Part shown: positions 15,866 to 23,850 of the stretch, in pieces
How the letters are laid out: each line of letters begins with the position of its first letter
How positions within the stretch are numbered: position 1 is the stretch's first letter
Assembly: GCF_900107795.1 (NCBI RefSeq)
Contig: NZ_FNRL01000018.1
Coordinates: 62,001-126,000, forward strand
Source of the DNA: Chitinophaga terrae (ex Kim and Jung 2007)
GTDB taxonomy: Bacteria; Bacteroidota; Bacteroidia; Chitinophagales; Chitinophagaceae
DNA length: 64,000 nucleotides
Direction: 5' to 3'
Notes under the pieces: model-generated
What the model saw: the letters and a program-made list of their open reading frames with translations, nothing else
Told to the model about the DNA's origin: nothing
The model's database searches: none
Position numbers and translations under genes: made by a program

Positions 15866-15873
15866 CAAAATTA
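15866..15873 (-). promoter_or_regulatory. Predicted -7 box of the doxX promoter
   Basis: TAATTTTG on the minus strand fits TAnnTTTG, 26 bases upstream of the DoxX ATG. No -33 TTTG lies at the usual distance, as expected for an activator-dependent promoter. The CRP-type site at 15918-15933 would be centred about 64 bases upstream of the predicted start site. Confidence 0.5.
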
Positions 15874-15917
15874 GAATATGGGGCTGGCCGGACCTTTGAC
15901 ATTTGATCTGAATTTAG

Positions 15918-15933
15918 TGTGATAAATATCACA
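15918..15933. promoter_or_regulatory. CRP-type operator 1
   Basis: TGTGATAAATATCACA is a perfect 7-2-7 inverted repeat and matches the CRP consensus TGTGA-N6-TCACA exactly. It is centred near -40 for the rightward promoter (box 15953-15960) and near -64 for the leftward one, typical activator positions for both. The adjacent Crp/Fnr protein is the obvious candidate ligand. Confidence 0.75.
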
Positions 15934-15952
15934 GCATAGGTGTGCGTACATT

Positions 15953-15960
15953 TACCTTTG
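15953..15960 (+). promoter_or_regulatory. Predicted -7 box of the Crp/Fnr gene promoter
   Basis: TACCTTTG fits TAnnTTTG. The -33 region is replaced by CRP-type operator 1. The implied leader of about 105 bases contains a 17-bp palindrome and CRP-type operator 2. Confidence 0.5.
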
Positions 15961-15977
15961 GCGCCCTCATACGCGCT

Positions 15978-15994
15978 CCGGTAACTGTTACCGG
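15978..15994. promoter_or_regulatory. 17-bp perfect palindrome in the Crp/Fnr leader
   Basis: CCGGTAACTGTTACCGG: arms of eight bases around a single T. It may be an operator for another regulator or, with such a short centre, cruciform or RNA structure. Its GTAAC core is the same word that is repeated in the HxlR iterons at 17904-17953. Confidence 0.6.
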
Positions 15995-16009
15995 GAAAGA
16001 AAAAGCGCC

Positions 16010-16025
16010 TGTGACAAAAGTCACA
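16010..16025. promoter_or_regulatory. CRP-type operator 2
   Basis: TGTGACAAAAGTCACA, again a match to TGTGA-N6-TCACA with extended arms (TGTGAC/GTCACA). It lies downstream of the predicted start site of the Crp/Fnr gene, so binding there would favour repression. Confidence 0.7.
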
Positions 16026-16071
16026 TCATTTTCAGTTGAATGCGCTATTTTTATAGGAAATATCAACCACT

Positions 16072-16644
16072 TTGCATCCGCTTCATAAACATATTACAGC
16101 AACAGTACCCCTTTCTGAAAAAGAATTCGAATTATTGCTCTCGCATGGCAGGAAAAGGAAATTAAAGAAGAACCAGTTATTGCTGCAGGAGGGCGACTAT
16201 TGCCTTTCAGATTTCTTTGTGCTGGATGGATGCCTGAGACAATATTATATAGACAATGCCGGCAATGAACATGTGATACAATTTGCATTCCCGGGTTGGT
16301 GGATAAGCGACTGGTATTCCATTCTTCATAAAAAACCCTCAAACTACCATATTGAGGCGCTTATGCCCACAGAAACTTTACAGTTCACATATGAAGATCT
16401 CGAAAAACTGTTCCACGAACTGCCCCCGCTGGAACGGTATTTCCGCATCAATTTCCAGAGGGCCTTTGCCGCACAGCAACGCCGCATACTATGGTTGCAG
16501 CAACCATTGAAAGAAAGGTATGCCGAGTTCGTTTCGGTATACGGATTCTTTGAGCAACTGCTGCCCCAAAGCCAGATCGCTTCTTATTTAGGTACAACGC
16601 GCGAATCTATCAGCCGGATAAAAAACACTGTCTCCAACAAATAA
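16072..16644 (+). CDS. Crp/Fnr-family transcriptional regulator
   Basis: 190 residues. Effector-binding beta-barrel in the first 110 residues (LLQEGDYCLSDFFVLDGCLRQYYIDNAGNEHVIQFAFPGWWISDW) and a short C-terminal HTH (QSQIASYLGTTRESISRIK). The start is a TTG giving MHPLHKHI, which fits family members; a TAG lies five codons upstream and no in-frame ATG is available. The barrel lacks a recognisable cAMP-contacting Arg-Ser motif, so the signal is unknown. Divergent from doxX/ester cyclase, with two CRP-type palindromes between them. Confidence 0.85.
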   Translation: MHPLHKHITATVPLSEKEFELLLSHGRKRKLKKNQLLLQEGDYCLSDFFVLDGCLRQYYIDNAGNEHVIQFAFPGWWISDWYSILHKKPSNYHIEALMPTETLQFTYEDLEKLFHELPPLERYFRINFQRAFAAQQRRILWLQQPLKERYAEFVSVYGFFEQLLPQSQIASYLGTTRESISRIKNTVSNK

Positions 16645-16657
16645 TATTATAAATAAT

Positions 16658-16695
16658 TAAGCCGCCTACAGCAGCAGGCGGCTTAGTTGTTTTTT
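16658..16695 (+). terminator. Terminator after the Crp/Fnr gene
   Basis: TAAGCCGCCT pairs with AGGCGGCTTA (ten bases, eight-base loop), followed by GTTGTTTTTT. It separates this gene from the convergent NTF2-like gene. Confidence 0.85.
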
Positions 16696-16699
16696 CTTA

Positions 16700-17053
16700 T
16701 CAGCCAGCGGTTTCAATAACGAACGCCTTTAATTCAGCCATCTTGCCGTCACGAAATTTCCAGACATCACAATAGGAGTAATCGACCATCCTTCCCGCTT
16801 CGTTCTTCATACTGATCTTACCGATGGCCGTCACAAAATCGCCCTCTGCGATCAGGGTTTCCACTATAAACTTTGGCGGTTCAACATAGGCTACCGCCAT
16901 ATACTGCCTGACGGCTTCCTTTCCTTTCAGTGTATGGTCGCCCACGAATGTCCATTCCGTATCTTCCGAGCAGAAAGACAGGAAGCCTTCGTTATTTCCT
17001 TCCCTGATCGCCGCATTGGCTTTTTCCAGTATTGCTTTGTTAGTCAGATTCAT
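16700..17053 (-). CDS. NTF2-like (SnoaL-like) protein
   Basis: 117 residues, the normal size for a single NTF2-like cone. It shows the family pattern: ANAAIREGNNEGFLSFCSEDTEWTFVGDHTLKGKEAVRQYM, then a sheet ending YSYCDVWKFRDGKMAELKAFV. It has no signal peptide. Members include isomerases, dehydratases and ligand-binding proteins; the reaction here is unknown. It lies 26 bp downstream of the SDR gene on the same strand and is probably in its operon. Confidence 0.8.
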   Translation of the reverse strand: MNLTNKAILEKANAAIREGNNEGFLSFCSEDTEWTFVGDHTLKGKEAVRQYMAVAYVEPPKFIVETLIAEGDFVTAIGKISMKNEAGRMVDYSYCDVWKFRDGKMAELKAFVIETAG

Positions 17054-17079
17054 GCTACCGTATTTTATATCCGTTGAAG

Positions 17080-17850
17080 TTACTTCGCCAGGCTGATATT
17101 AGTCAACCCGCCATCCGACAGGAGTTCTGTACCTACTATAAAGGCCGATTCGTCTGAAGCCAGGAACACCGCTGCATGCCCGATGTCGGAAGGGCGTCCC
17201 TGCCTTCCGGCAGGTGTAATGTTCGCCCAGAACTGCTTCACCTGTTCTACCTGTTCCTGCGGTACGGCCTTATCAAAGATAGGCGTATCAATAGAGCCGG
17301 GCGAAAGTGCATTCACCCGTATCTTCCTTGGCAACAGGTCAAGCGACAGGCCTTTGGCCAACGATACAACAGCCGCTTTGGCTGCGGAATAGATAGCCAT
17401 GCCCGGCATCGCGCGATGCGCCGCGCTGGAAGCGATAAGGATAACAGAAGCGCCGTCGTTTAAATAAGGCAGCGATTTCTGTACGGTGAAATAAGCGCTT
17501 TTCAGGTTCAGCTCCATGTACCGGTCGTAATGTTCTTCCGTTACATCGGTAATAGCAGCCAGGGGCACTCCGTCAACCACTCCGCCGGCATTGACAACCA
17601 GCACATCTGCTTTTCCGAATTTAGCGGCCGTTTGTTTAAATATATTTTCCAGGTCAGCAACCTTCGTTACATCTCCCCTGATCCCGATAAAGCTGTTTCC
17701 TAATGCCTCTGCTGCAGTGTTCAACGTTTTTTCGTTCCGGCCCGTTATTGCGCCTACCGCTCCTTCTTTGCTGAATGCCTCTGCGATACCAAAGCCGATA
17801 CCGCTGTTACCTCCTGTAATGACTGCTACTTTGTTTCTTAATTTTCCCAT
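17080..17850 (-). CDS. SDR-family oxidoreductase
   Basis: 256 residues, a classical short-chain dehydrogenase. It has the cofactor motif TGGNSGIG (12-19), NAGG, a catalytic Ser in the IASSAAH region, YSAAK (Tyr and Lys) and the SPGSIDTPIF loop. It is a cytoplasmic NAD(P)-dependent oxidoreductase of unknown substrate. First gene of the SDR/NTF2-like pair, divergent from an HxlR regulator; such pairs commonly respond to aldehydes, quinones or oxidants. Confidence 0.9.
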   Translation of the reverse strand: MGKLRNKVAVITGGNSGIGFGIAEAFSKEGAVGAITGRNEKTLNTAAEALGNSFIGIRGDVTKVADLENIFKQTAAKFGKADVLVVNAGGVVDGVPLAAITDVTEEHYDRYMELNLKSAYFTVQKSLPYLNDGASVILIASSAAHRAMPGMAIYSAAKAAVVSLAKGLSLDLLPRKIRVNALSPGSIDTPIFDKAVPQEQVEQVKQFWANITPAGRQGRPSDIGHAAVFLASDESAFIVGTELLSDGGLTNISLAK

Positions 17851-17876
17851 CTTTCTGTCTTTTTATTTGTGAGTTA

Positions 17877-17884
17877 CAAAGCTA
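17877..17884 (-). promoter_or_regulatory. Predicted -7 box of the SDR promoter
   Basis: TAGCTTTG on the minus strand fits TAnnTTTG and would give a leader of about 22 bases. There is no -33 TTTG at the right distance; the GTAAC repeats begin about 20 bases upstream, where an activator would be expected. Confidence 0.5.
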
Positions 17885-17903
17885 GGCACTCAAAGTATAT
17901 TTT

Positions 17904-17953
17904 AGTAACTTCGTAACCAAAAGTAACGGTAACCTCTAAGTAACAAAGTAACC
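17904..17953. repeat. Three tandem AGTAAC-N1-3-GTAACC iterons between SDR and HxlR genes
   Basis: AGTAAC-TTC-GTAACC starts at 17904, AGTAAC-G-GTAACC at 17922 and AGTAAC-AAA-GTAACC at 17939, so the modules recur every 17-18 bases. This gives six direct copies of GTAAC in 48 bases; a GTTAC lies further out at 17873-17877. The array ends two bases before the HxlR ATG and covers the -32 to -80 zone of the SDR promoter. It is a likely binding array for HxlR. Confidence 0.75.
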
Positions 17954-17955
17954 TT

Positions 17956-18312
17956 ATGGAGTGCGCAAGTGAATTTTTAAAGGATCGCAAAAAGGAAATG
18001 ATGGCGATCAACGACGCGATGGATGTGCTGAACGGGAAATGGAAGATCTGTATCATTTCATCCATCTGCTATTACAACAAAAGAAGGTTTTCAGATATCC
18101 TGAATGATGTAGCCGGTATTTCAAACAAAATGCTGAGCAAGGAACTGAAAGAGCTGGAAGCTAATAAACTGGTTAAACGAACGGTTTTAGACACCCAACC
18201 GGTTACAGTACAGTACGAACTGACAGATCATGGCAAAACCCTGCAGACTATTATCACGAACCTGACAGAGTGGGGAATGGAACACCGGAAGAAGATAATC
18301 GGAAAGAACTAG
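17956..18312 (+). CDS. HxlR-family transcriptional regulator
   Basis: 118 residues, a single winged helix-turn-helix. The family core is clear: VLNGKWKICIISSICYYNKRRFSDI...GISNKMLSKELKELEANKLVKR, then the wing QPVTVQYELTDHGKTL. A Cys at position 3, common in this family, could act as a redox or aldehyde sensor. Divergent from the SDR/NTF2-like pair; the start codon directly abuts the iteron array, which suggests tight autoregulation. Confidence 0.9.
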   Translation: MECASEFLKDRKKEMMAINDAMDVLNGKWKICIISSICYYNKRRFSDILNDVAGISNKMLSKELKELEANKLVKRTVLDTQPVTVQYELTDHGKTLQTIITNLTEWGMEHRKKIIGKN

Positions 18313-18386
18313 TACCATCTGTTCGTCCTGGTTAAGGGTTGCAAAAAGTTAATAATCCCTTAATACACACACCTGAAAATTGCGCT

Positions 18387-18394
18387 TAAGTTTG
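18387..18394 (+). promoter_or_regulatory. Predicted -7 box of the ECF sigma gene
   Basis: TAAGTTTG fits TAnnTTTG, 24 bases upstream of the sigma-factor ATG. No convincing -33 element is present. Confidence 0.4.
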
Positions 18395-18418
18395 TCATTG
18401 GGAAAATAGTGGCAAACT

Positions 18419-19003
18419 ATGCGATCAACTTTACCTGAACAACCGGATATATTATTATTGGAAGAATGCAGGAAAGGCAATACCAGGGCTTATGATGTAC
18501 TGTTTGACCGGTACTCGGGCAAACTGTATCATTATGCGCTGAAGTATATCCGTGACGAAGCCCGGGCAGAAGAGGCCATGATGGACCTGATGTTCTGGCT
18601 CTGGGATAAACGTCATCAGCTGGAACCGGATATACAACTGGGCCCCTACCTGTTCAGGGCGATGAAGCATGCGATCATCAAAGTACTGACCCGCAACCAG
18701 ACCGCTACCGTACCGCTGGACCTGGCCGGCGATACTTCCGTTGAAGACGCAGCCAATCGCCTCCGGGAAAACGAGCTCAGTGAACTTTACCAGGAAAAAC
18801 TGAATGCCCTTAGCCAGCAACGGCAGAAAGTATTTCGTCTCAGCAGGCATGAAAACCTTTCGCATGCAGAAATTGCGAAGGAAATGAACCTCTCGCTGTT
18901 CACTGTTAAAAATCATATCAAAGCTTCGCTTACCTATCTCCGTACTGAACTGAAAGAATACATAGACATTACCGGTATCCTGGTATTGATTTTTATTTCC
19001 TGA
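18419..19003 (+). CDS. ECF-type RNA polymerase sigma factor
   Basis: 194 residues: region 2 (about 20-90, ARAEEAMMDLMFWLWDKR with the usual acidic-aromatic helix) and region 4 (about 130-180, LSHAEIAKEMNLSLFTVKNHIKASL). It is of the Bacteroidota type that is paired with FecR-like anti-sigma factors. The C-terminus ends in a run of hydrophobic residues (ITGILVLIFIS), which may touch the membrane or the anti-sigma factor. It is followed 79 bp later by fecR and then by the FAS1/TonB operon, which it probably transcribes after a signal from the STN domain of the receptor. Confidence 0.9.
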   Translation: MRSTLPEQPDILLLEECRKGNTRAYDVLFDRYSGKLYHYALKYIRDEARAEEAMMDLMFWLWDKRHQLEPDIQLGPYLFRAMKHAIIKVLTRNQTATVPLDLAGDTSVEDAANRLRENELSELYQEKLNALSQQRQKVFRLSRHENLSHAEIAKEMNLSLFTVKNHIKASLTYLRTELKEYIDITGILVLIFIS

Positions 19004-19057
19004 AAAATTTTTTTCTGCACATTAGCCCCTCTCCTCTTTTTTTGGCCTTTATTAAGT

Positions 19058-19075
19058 AGGCGATAAGCATCGCCT
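19058..19075 (+). promoter_or_regulatory. Small hairpin just before the fecR start codon
   Basis: AGGCGAT pairs with ATCGCCT around a four-base AAGC loop, ending seven bases before the ATG of fecR. In mRNA it could limit ribosome access and set the sigma/anti-sigma ratio; this is inference. Confidence 0.4.
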
Positions 19076-19082
19076 GCATAAC

Positions 19083-20069
19083 ATGGCAAATATTACCAAA
19101 GCACTTTTAATCAAATACCTCGACAATAACTGCACCCCTGATGAAGCAGCTATCGTGGAAGCATACCTGCGCCAACCGGGCAGCGGGGATGTACTTAACC
19201 TCTTGCTGGAAGAACGCCTGGAGAAGGATATGGAAGAAAGTATGGAGGCGACTGCAGACAGGTCCCTGCAACAGCAATGGGTAACGGCGATGCATACACG
19301 CATGGGCAGAAGCGGCCCGTCCAGGCCTATGCGGAAATGGTACTACATGGCTGCTGCCGCTTCTCTTTTAATGATAGCCGCCATATCAGGACTATTCCAC
19401 ACCGGCCAGCGAAAACAGGCCAGCATTGCAATGTCCGTGCAACAAAACAAAGCGGGGCAGCGAAAAGTCATTCAGCTCAGCGATGGTTCTACCATCTACC
19501 TGGGCGCAGCCAGCCGCCTGCAATACCCGGAGCAATTAACTGGTCAAACGAGGGAGATCAGCCTTGCAGGGGAAGCCTTCTTCGATATTGTTACCGATCC
19601 GGCTCACCCATTTATTATTCATACGGGAGATGTAGCTACTACGGTACTGGGCACTTCCTTTAAGATTGAAGCGTTTGAAGGGCAACCGGTAACAGTTGCC
19701 GTTGCCACTGGAAAGGTAAAAGTAGCCGCACAAACGAACGGGCAAATAAAAGAACTGGCCGTGCTCACCAGCGGCAAACAGGTATCCTGGGATCATCGGC
19801 AGGCAGCACTCGATAATGTAAACGCAGGCGATGTAGCTACATGGCATAAAGGCCGCCTGGTCTTCAACAACCAGTCGTTACAGGAAATAGCCGCTGCACT
19901 TGAAAGATGGTATGATGTACAGATAAGCTTTGACAAGGCGCAAAAAGCAAAAGAGAAGGTAACAGTAACATTGTTCGCCGCCAGCAATCTTAATACCACC
20001 TTGCAAACGCTGGCTGCAGGAAACAATTTCAGCTATACGGTAAAAGGCCGGCAGGTAAGTATTCACTAA
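19083..20069 (+). CDS. FecR-family anti-sigma factor
   Basis: 328 residues. N-terminal cytoplasmic part (about 1-80) that should bind the sigma factor, a membrane helix at about 84-101 (YYMAAAASLLMIAAISGLF), a periplasmic FecR domain (IQLSDGSTIYLGAASRLQYP...EISLAGEAFFDI...VLGTSFKI) and a C-terminal DUF4974 domain (LVFNNQSLQEIAAALERWYDVQISF). In such systems a TonB receptor with an STN domain contacts the periplasmic part and releases the sigma factor. It lies between the sigma gene and the STN-type receptor gene, the standard order. Confidence 0.92.
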   Translation: MANITKALLIKYLDNNCTPDEAAIVEAYLRQPGSGDVLNLLLEERLEKDMEESMEATADRSLQQQWVTAMHTRMGRSGPSRPMRKWYYMAAAASLLMIAAISGLFHTGQRKQASIAMSVQQNKAGQRKVIQLSDGSTIYLGAASRLQYPEQLTGQTREISLAGEAFFDIVTDPAHPFIIHTGDVATTVLGTSFKIEAFEGQPVTVAVATGKVKVAAQTNGQIKELAVLTSGKQVSWDHRQAALDNVNAGDVATWHKGRLVFNNQSLQEIAAALERWYDVQISFDKAQKAKEKVTVTLFAASNLNTTLQTLAAGNNFSYTVKGRQVSIH

Positions 20070-20112
20070 ACTTTAATCATAAGCATGCACAAACACTACT
20101 AAACAAAACAAA

Positions 20113-20151
20113 AAACGTTCCCGCACGCATTGGACCGCAGCAGGAACGTTT
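20113..20151. promoter_or_regulatory. Hairpin between fecR and the STN-type receptor gene
   Basis: AAACGTTCC and GGAACGTTT form a nine-base stem around a GC-rich 21-base loop. The T-run lies on the minus-strand side only, so on the plus strand it is more likely a pause or attenuation point in the 185-bp leader than a full terminator. Confidence 0.45.
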
Positions 20152-20254
20152 AAGAAGGTATCCGGACTGCCAACAGTTTTCTCAGGACGGCAGGCAGCCG
20201 AATTATTAACAGATTTTCCCGGCAAACCGGGTCTAACTATCAACATTCAAAAGT

Positions 20255-23200
20255 ATGGAAAAAGGATTAAAAAATGATCCTTTAGGATTTTTCGTGGAAC
20301 CTGTGCCCGAAAGCTTTGAATTTGTGTTAAAGCCCACTGGCGCAGGGTCTCCTCCCGCCACCAATAGGTACAGACACAAAATTTACTTCCTGATGAAATG
20401 CTCATTTATTGTTCTTGCAACACAGTTGACTTTTGTAAGCCTGTTGTTTGCAGATAATCTCAGGAGCCAGGACCTTTCCCGTCGCCTTACCCTGCACATC
20501 GAGGGCGCGAATATCAAAGAAAGCCTGCTGAAAATCGAAAAGGAAAGTGGAGTTAATTTCCTGCTCCCGGAAGCGCTGATGTCTTCCGACTCAAAGAAGG
20601 TAAGTCTCCACAACGATGATATCAGCGTAAAAGACGCCATTGCCGGCGTACTTAGCGGCACCTCGCTGGAGTACCGCCTGCTCAATGGTTACGTGGTGAT
20701 CGCCCGTAAAAAGGTGCCTGTAAAGATCTCTGGCCGGGTATTGGAAGCTAAAACTAAAGAACCATTGCCGGGGGTATCTGTACGCATTAAGAACAGCAGC
20801 GGCGGGGCAGTCACCGATATGAACGGTTACTTCACAGTAGAGATACCTTCGGAAGGTGCAGTGCTGATCTTCTCGCTCATGGGTTATGAACCCCGCGAAG
20901 TAAAAGTAACAGGCGGCTCCGCTCCTGTCAATATCCTGCTGAATCAGAGCACCCGCAACCTGGGTGAAGTGCAGGTACAGGCGCGTCGCAAAACCAATAC
21001 AGAGATCACCGTGTTGCAGGAAAGACGCAATGCAGCCATCGTGCAGGACGCCATCTCCGCCCAGCAGATCGAAAGAACCGCTTCCATCACCACTACGCAG
21101 GCGTTACAACGTGTAAGCGGGGTAACTATCACCGATGATAAATATGTAGCGATCCGCGGACTGGGCGACCGAAGCGTGATCGGGCAGCTCAACGGCGTAC
21201 GCCTGGCTTCTTCAGATCCCGACAGGAGCGCCATCCCCCTGGACCTGGTGCCTGCTTCGTTGCTGGATAACATCACCATCTACAAAACAGTAACGCCTGA
21301 TAAACCTGCCGATGCGGCAGCGGGCATCGTGGAACTGAAAACCAAATCGGTACCCGATAAAGCAACGCTGGAGATCATTGCACAAACAGGATTCAACTCC
21401 AACATCGGTCCCGGCGGGCGCATGAACAGCTTCTACAACAGCGATCTCGGATTCCTGGGCAACAAAGTGAACAGGAAAAACCTGGGCAACGATTTCCTGC
21501 AGCTTGGCCAGCAATATCCAGGCGGTTTATCGCAGATCCAGAAACTTATTGCCGAAAGCAACGGCAGTCCGGCTATGCAACAGGAAGCAGCGCGCATCAA
21601 TAAGATCATGCACAGCTTCGACCCGGTACTAACTACCCGTTATAAGACCGCTCCGTTGAACCAGTTGTATTCCGCGACCTATGGCAACAGTTTCAGGGTG
21701 TTTAAGAACAAAACGCTTGGCGTGGTTGCCGGCGCTAACTATTATCGCCGGACCACGGATGTATATGGCGGCGATCTTACGCAATACAGCATCTACCAGG
21801 GCGTGATCACAGGAAACCCGGATGTATACAGTCCCCGCAACATTCCTAACTACATTACCCCTAACAGCCTGTTCATGGGTAAATACCAAACATATAAGGA
21901 AAACACAGGCACCGAAACGCTGAACTATGGTGTGTTAGCTGGTCTCACCTTCCGCTTTGATACCCGCAATGAAATAAGCATGCAATACATGGGCAGCTGG
22001 GGAAGCGAGGCGCAGGCGATCAATATGTATGGAAAATATGAGTATACAGGTTTACCCGGTGAGGTCAGAAGTACTATCTACTCGCTGAAACAAACCCGCC
22101 GCAACCTGAACACCTTCAACCTGCAGGGCGAACATAAGTTCCTTGCCGGCCAGTATTCTCCGAAACTGAGCTATAACCTTGCATCTTCCACTTCCGCGCA
22201 GAACGACCCTGATTTTAGGTTTGTAACGCTTACAGACTACAAACCCCGCGGAGGCGCATGGTATATTAAACCAACCGTCGGGCAGGATCTCGGAAGCGGG
22301 GAATACGTATATACAGACCATTTATATGCACTGAATTCGGGTTACGTGAATGGCTATGGTACTTACGGCATCATCCAGGCAGAACCCAACGGCCGCCGCT
22401 GGCGCCGCCTGTCCGAAACCAACTGGAACTATAAAGCAGACCTGGCATTTCCTTTCCCTTTGTTCGGACAAAAACAGGAATTCAAAACAGGCTTCAACTA
22501 CCTGAACCGCGACCGCAGATTCACCGAAAATATGATGTTCCTGCCCGGCTCTAACTTCTCACAAAACAAAGCAACAACATTATATGCCGTAAATGGCAAC
22601 CTGGATGCGCTGGTAGGTCCGAATGTGATCGGCATCCAGCTTCCTTCCGGCGGCACCGGCGAAGGCACCGATGCGGTAGGAGGTTTTCTTTACAATACGC
22701 AGAAATCTCCCAACAACTACAACGGTTTCTTTGAAACAAACGCTTTCTACGGCATGCTTGATCTGCACCTGCTGAAGAACCTGCGCCTGGCGGGAGGCGT
22801 ACGTTTCGAAAGAACGAATATACAGTCGGCAGTGGATACGGCGAACGTTTTCCTTGATCCGTCGCTTACCACCAAAAACAGCGATGGTACATCCGTGCCC
22901 GTTGTACTCATCAATCCCAACACCGTTTACAAGACCAGTTATAAGCCATACTATGCCATCAATATGACCTATACCTACAAGGAAGACATGAACTTCCGCG
23001 TAGCCTATAATACAACCCTGGCAAGGCCGGAGCTGAGAGAACTGACAAATGTGTTCGAGTTCGACGCATTCCAGATGGGCCTGGTGGTAGGCAATCCCAA
23101 ACTGGTGAACCAGCATACCGAGAACCTCGACTTCCGTTGGGAATGGTTCCCTAATCCCGGCGAAGTGATCTCTTTATCTGCTTTTGGCAAACGTATCAAC

Positions 23201-23830
23201 AACCAGCTGGTAAAAGTATTCAGCCTGCAAACCGAAGGCCTGGCAGCCAAATATCCGGAATACCCTACCATCCAATTCCAGAACGACCCGAACACCGGTA
23301 CGGTATGGGGCCTGGAACTGGAACTGGTAAAGGATCTGGGCAGGTTAACGCCGGTCATGAAAAACTTCTTCATTGGTTCCAACCTCCTGCTGGCGCAAAG
23401 CAATATCAGGAAAACAGCCGCCCGTTATAATGCCAACAAATCGCTGGACCGGCATACGCCTGAAAACAGTCCCTTGTTCGAGCAGGCGCCTTATTCTATC
23501 AACGGCTGGCTGAATTATAAGAACATTAAACTCGGAACAGATCTTACCGCCGCTTTCAACATGGTAGGAGAACGCCTGGTGCAGATCAACCTGACCGGTG
23601 AACCGGACCTTTACACCCGACCTGCGCCGACCCTGGATTTCATTTTCTCGCAGCAGTTGGGCAAACGCCTGCTGTTTAAAGGTTACGCGAAGAACATCCT
23701 GAACCCAGCCATCGAAACGGTGTATGCCAACCCGGGCACCGGGGGCTTCTGGTATGGCAAGCGCTATGTGAACCGCAGTTATAAAAGAGGTGCAGAGATC
23801 ATGATGGGATTCACTTACAAGTTGTTCTAA
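20255..23830 (+). CDS. TonB-dependent outer-membrane receptor with STN signalling domain
   Basis: 1191 residues. A basic 46-residue leader precedes the hydrophobic signal segment CSFIVLATQLTFVSLLFA; an in-frame ATG at 20393 would start directly at that segment. Then an STN domain (about 75-150, LTLHIEGANIKESLLKIEKESGVNFLL), a carboxypeptidase-regulatory beta-sandwich (about 155-235), a plug (about 260-350, with VAIRGLGDRSVIGQLNGVRL) and a beta-barrel to the C-terminal aromatic FTYKLF. The STN domain ties it to the upstream sigma/FecR pair. It is the first gene of the FAS1 operon and has no SusD partner, so the imported ligand may not be a typical glycan. Confidence 0.9.
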   Translation: MEKGLKNDPLGFFVEPVPESFEFVLKPTGAGSPPATNRYRHKIYFLMKCSFIVLATQLTFVSLLFADNLRSQDLSRRLTLHIEGANIKESLLKIEKESGVNFLLPEALMSSDSKKVSLHNDDISVKDAIAGVLSGTSLEYRLLNGYVVIARKKVPVKISGRVLEAKTKEPLPGVSVRIKNSSGGAVTDMNGYFTVEIPSEGAVLIFSLMGYEPREVKVTGGSAPVNILLNQSTRNLGEVQVQARRKTNTEITVLQERRNAAIVQDAISAQQIERTASITTTQALQRVSGVTITDDKYVAIRGLGDRSVIGQLNGVRLASSDPDRSAIPLDLVPASLLDNITIYKTVTPDKPADAAAGIVELKTKSVPDKATLEIIAQTGFNSNIGPGGRMNSFYNSDLGFLGNKVNRKNLGNDFLQLGQQYPGGLSQIQKLIAESNGSPAMQQEAARINKIMHSFDPVLTTRYKTAPLNQLYSATYGNSFRVFKNKTLGVVAGANYYRRTTDVYGGDLTQYSIYQGVITGNPDVYSPRNIPNYITPNSLFMGKYQTYKENTGTETLNYGVLAGLTFRFDTRNEISMQYMGSWGSEAQAINMYGKYEYTGLPGEVRSTIYSLKQTRRNLNTFNLQGEHKFLAGQYSPKLSYNLASSTSAQNDPDFRFVTLTDYKPRGGAWYIKPTVGQDLGSGEYVYTDHLYALNSGYVNGYGTYGIIQAEPNGRRWRRLSETNWNYKADLAFPFPLFGQKQEFKTGFNYLNRDRRFTENMMFLPGSNFSQNKATTLYAVNGNLDALVGPNVIGIQLPSGGTGEGTDAVGGFLYNTQKSPNNYNGFFETNAFYGMLDLHLLKNLRLAGGVRFERTNIQSAVDTANVFLDPSLTTKNSDGTSVPVVLINPNTVYKTSYKPYYAINMTYTYKEDMNFRVAYNTTLARPELRELTNVFEFDAFQMGLVVGNPKLVNQHTENLDFRWEWFPNPGEVISLSAFGKRINNQLVKVFSLQTEGLAAKYPEYPTIQFQNDPNTGTVWGLELELVKDLGRLTPVMKNFFIGSNLLLAQSNIRKTAARYNANKSLDRHTPENSPLFEQAPYSINGWLNYKNIKLGTDLTAAFNMVGERLVQINLTGEPDLYTRPAPTLDFIFSQQLGKRLLFKGYAKNILNPAIETVYANPGTGGFWYGKRYVNRSYKRGAEIMMGFTYKLF

Positions 23831-23850
23831 AAACTTAAAAAAGGGAAGAT

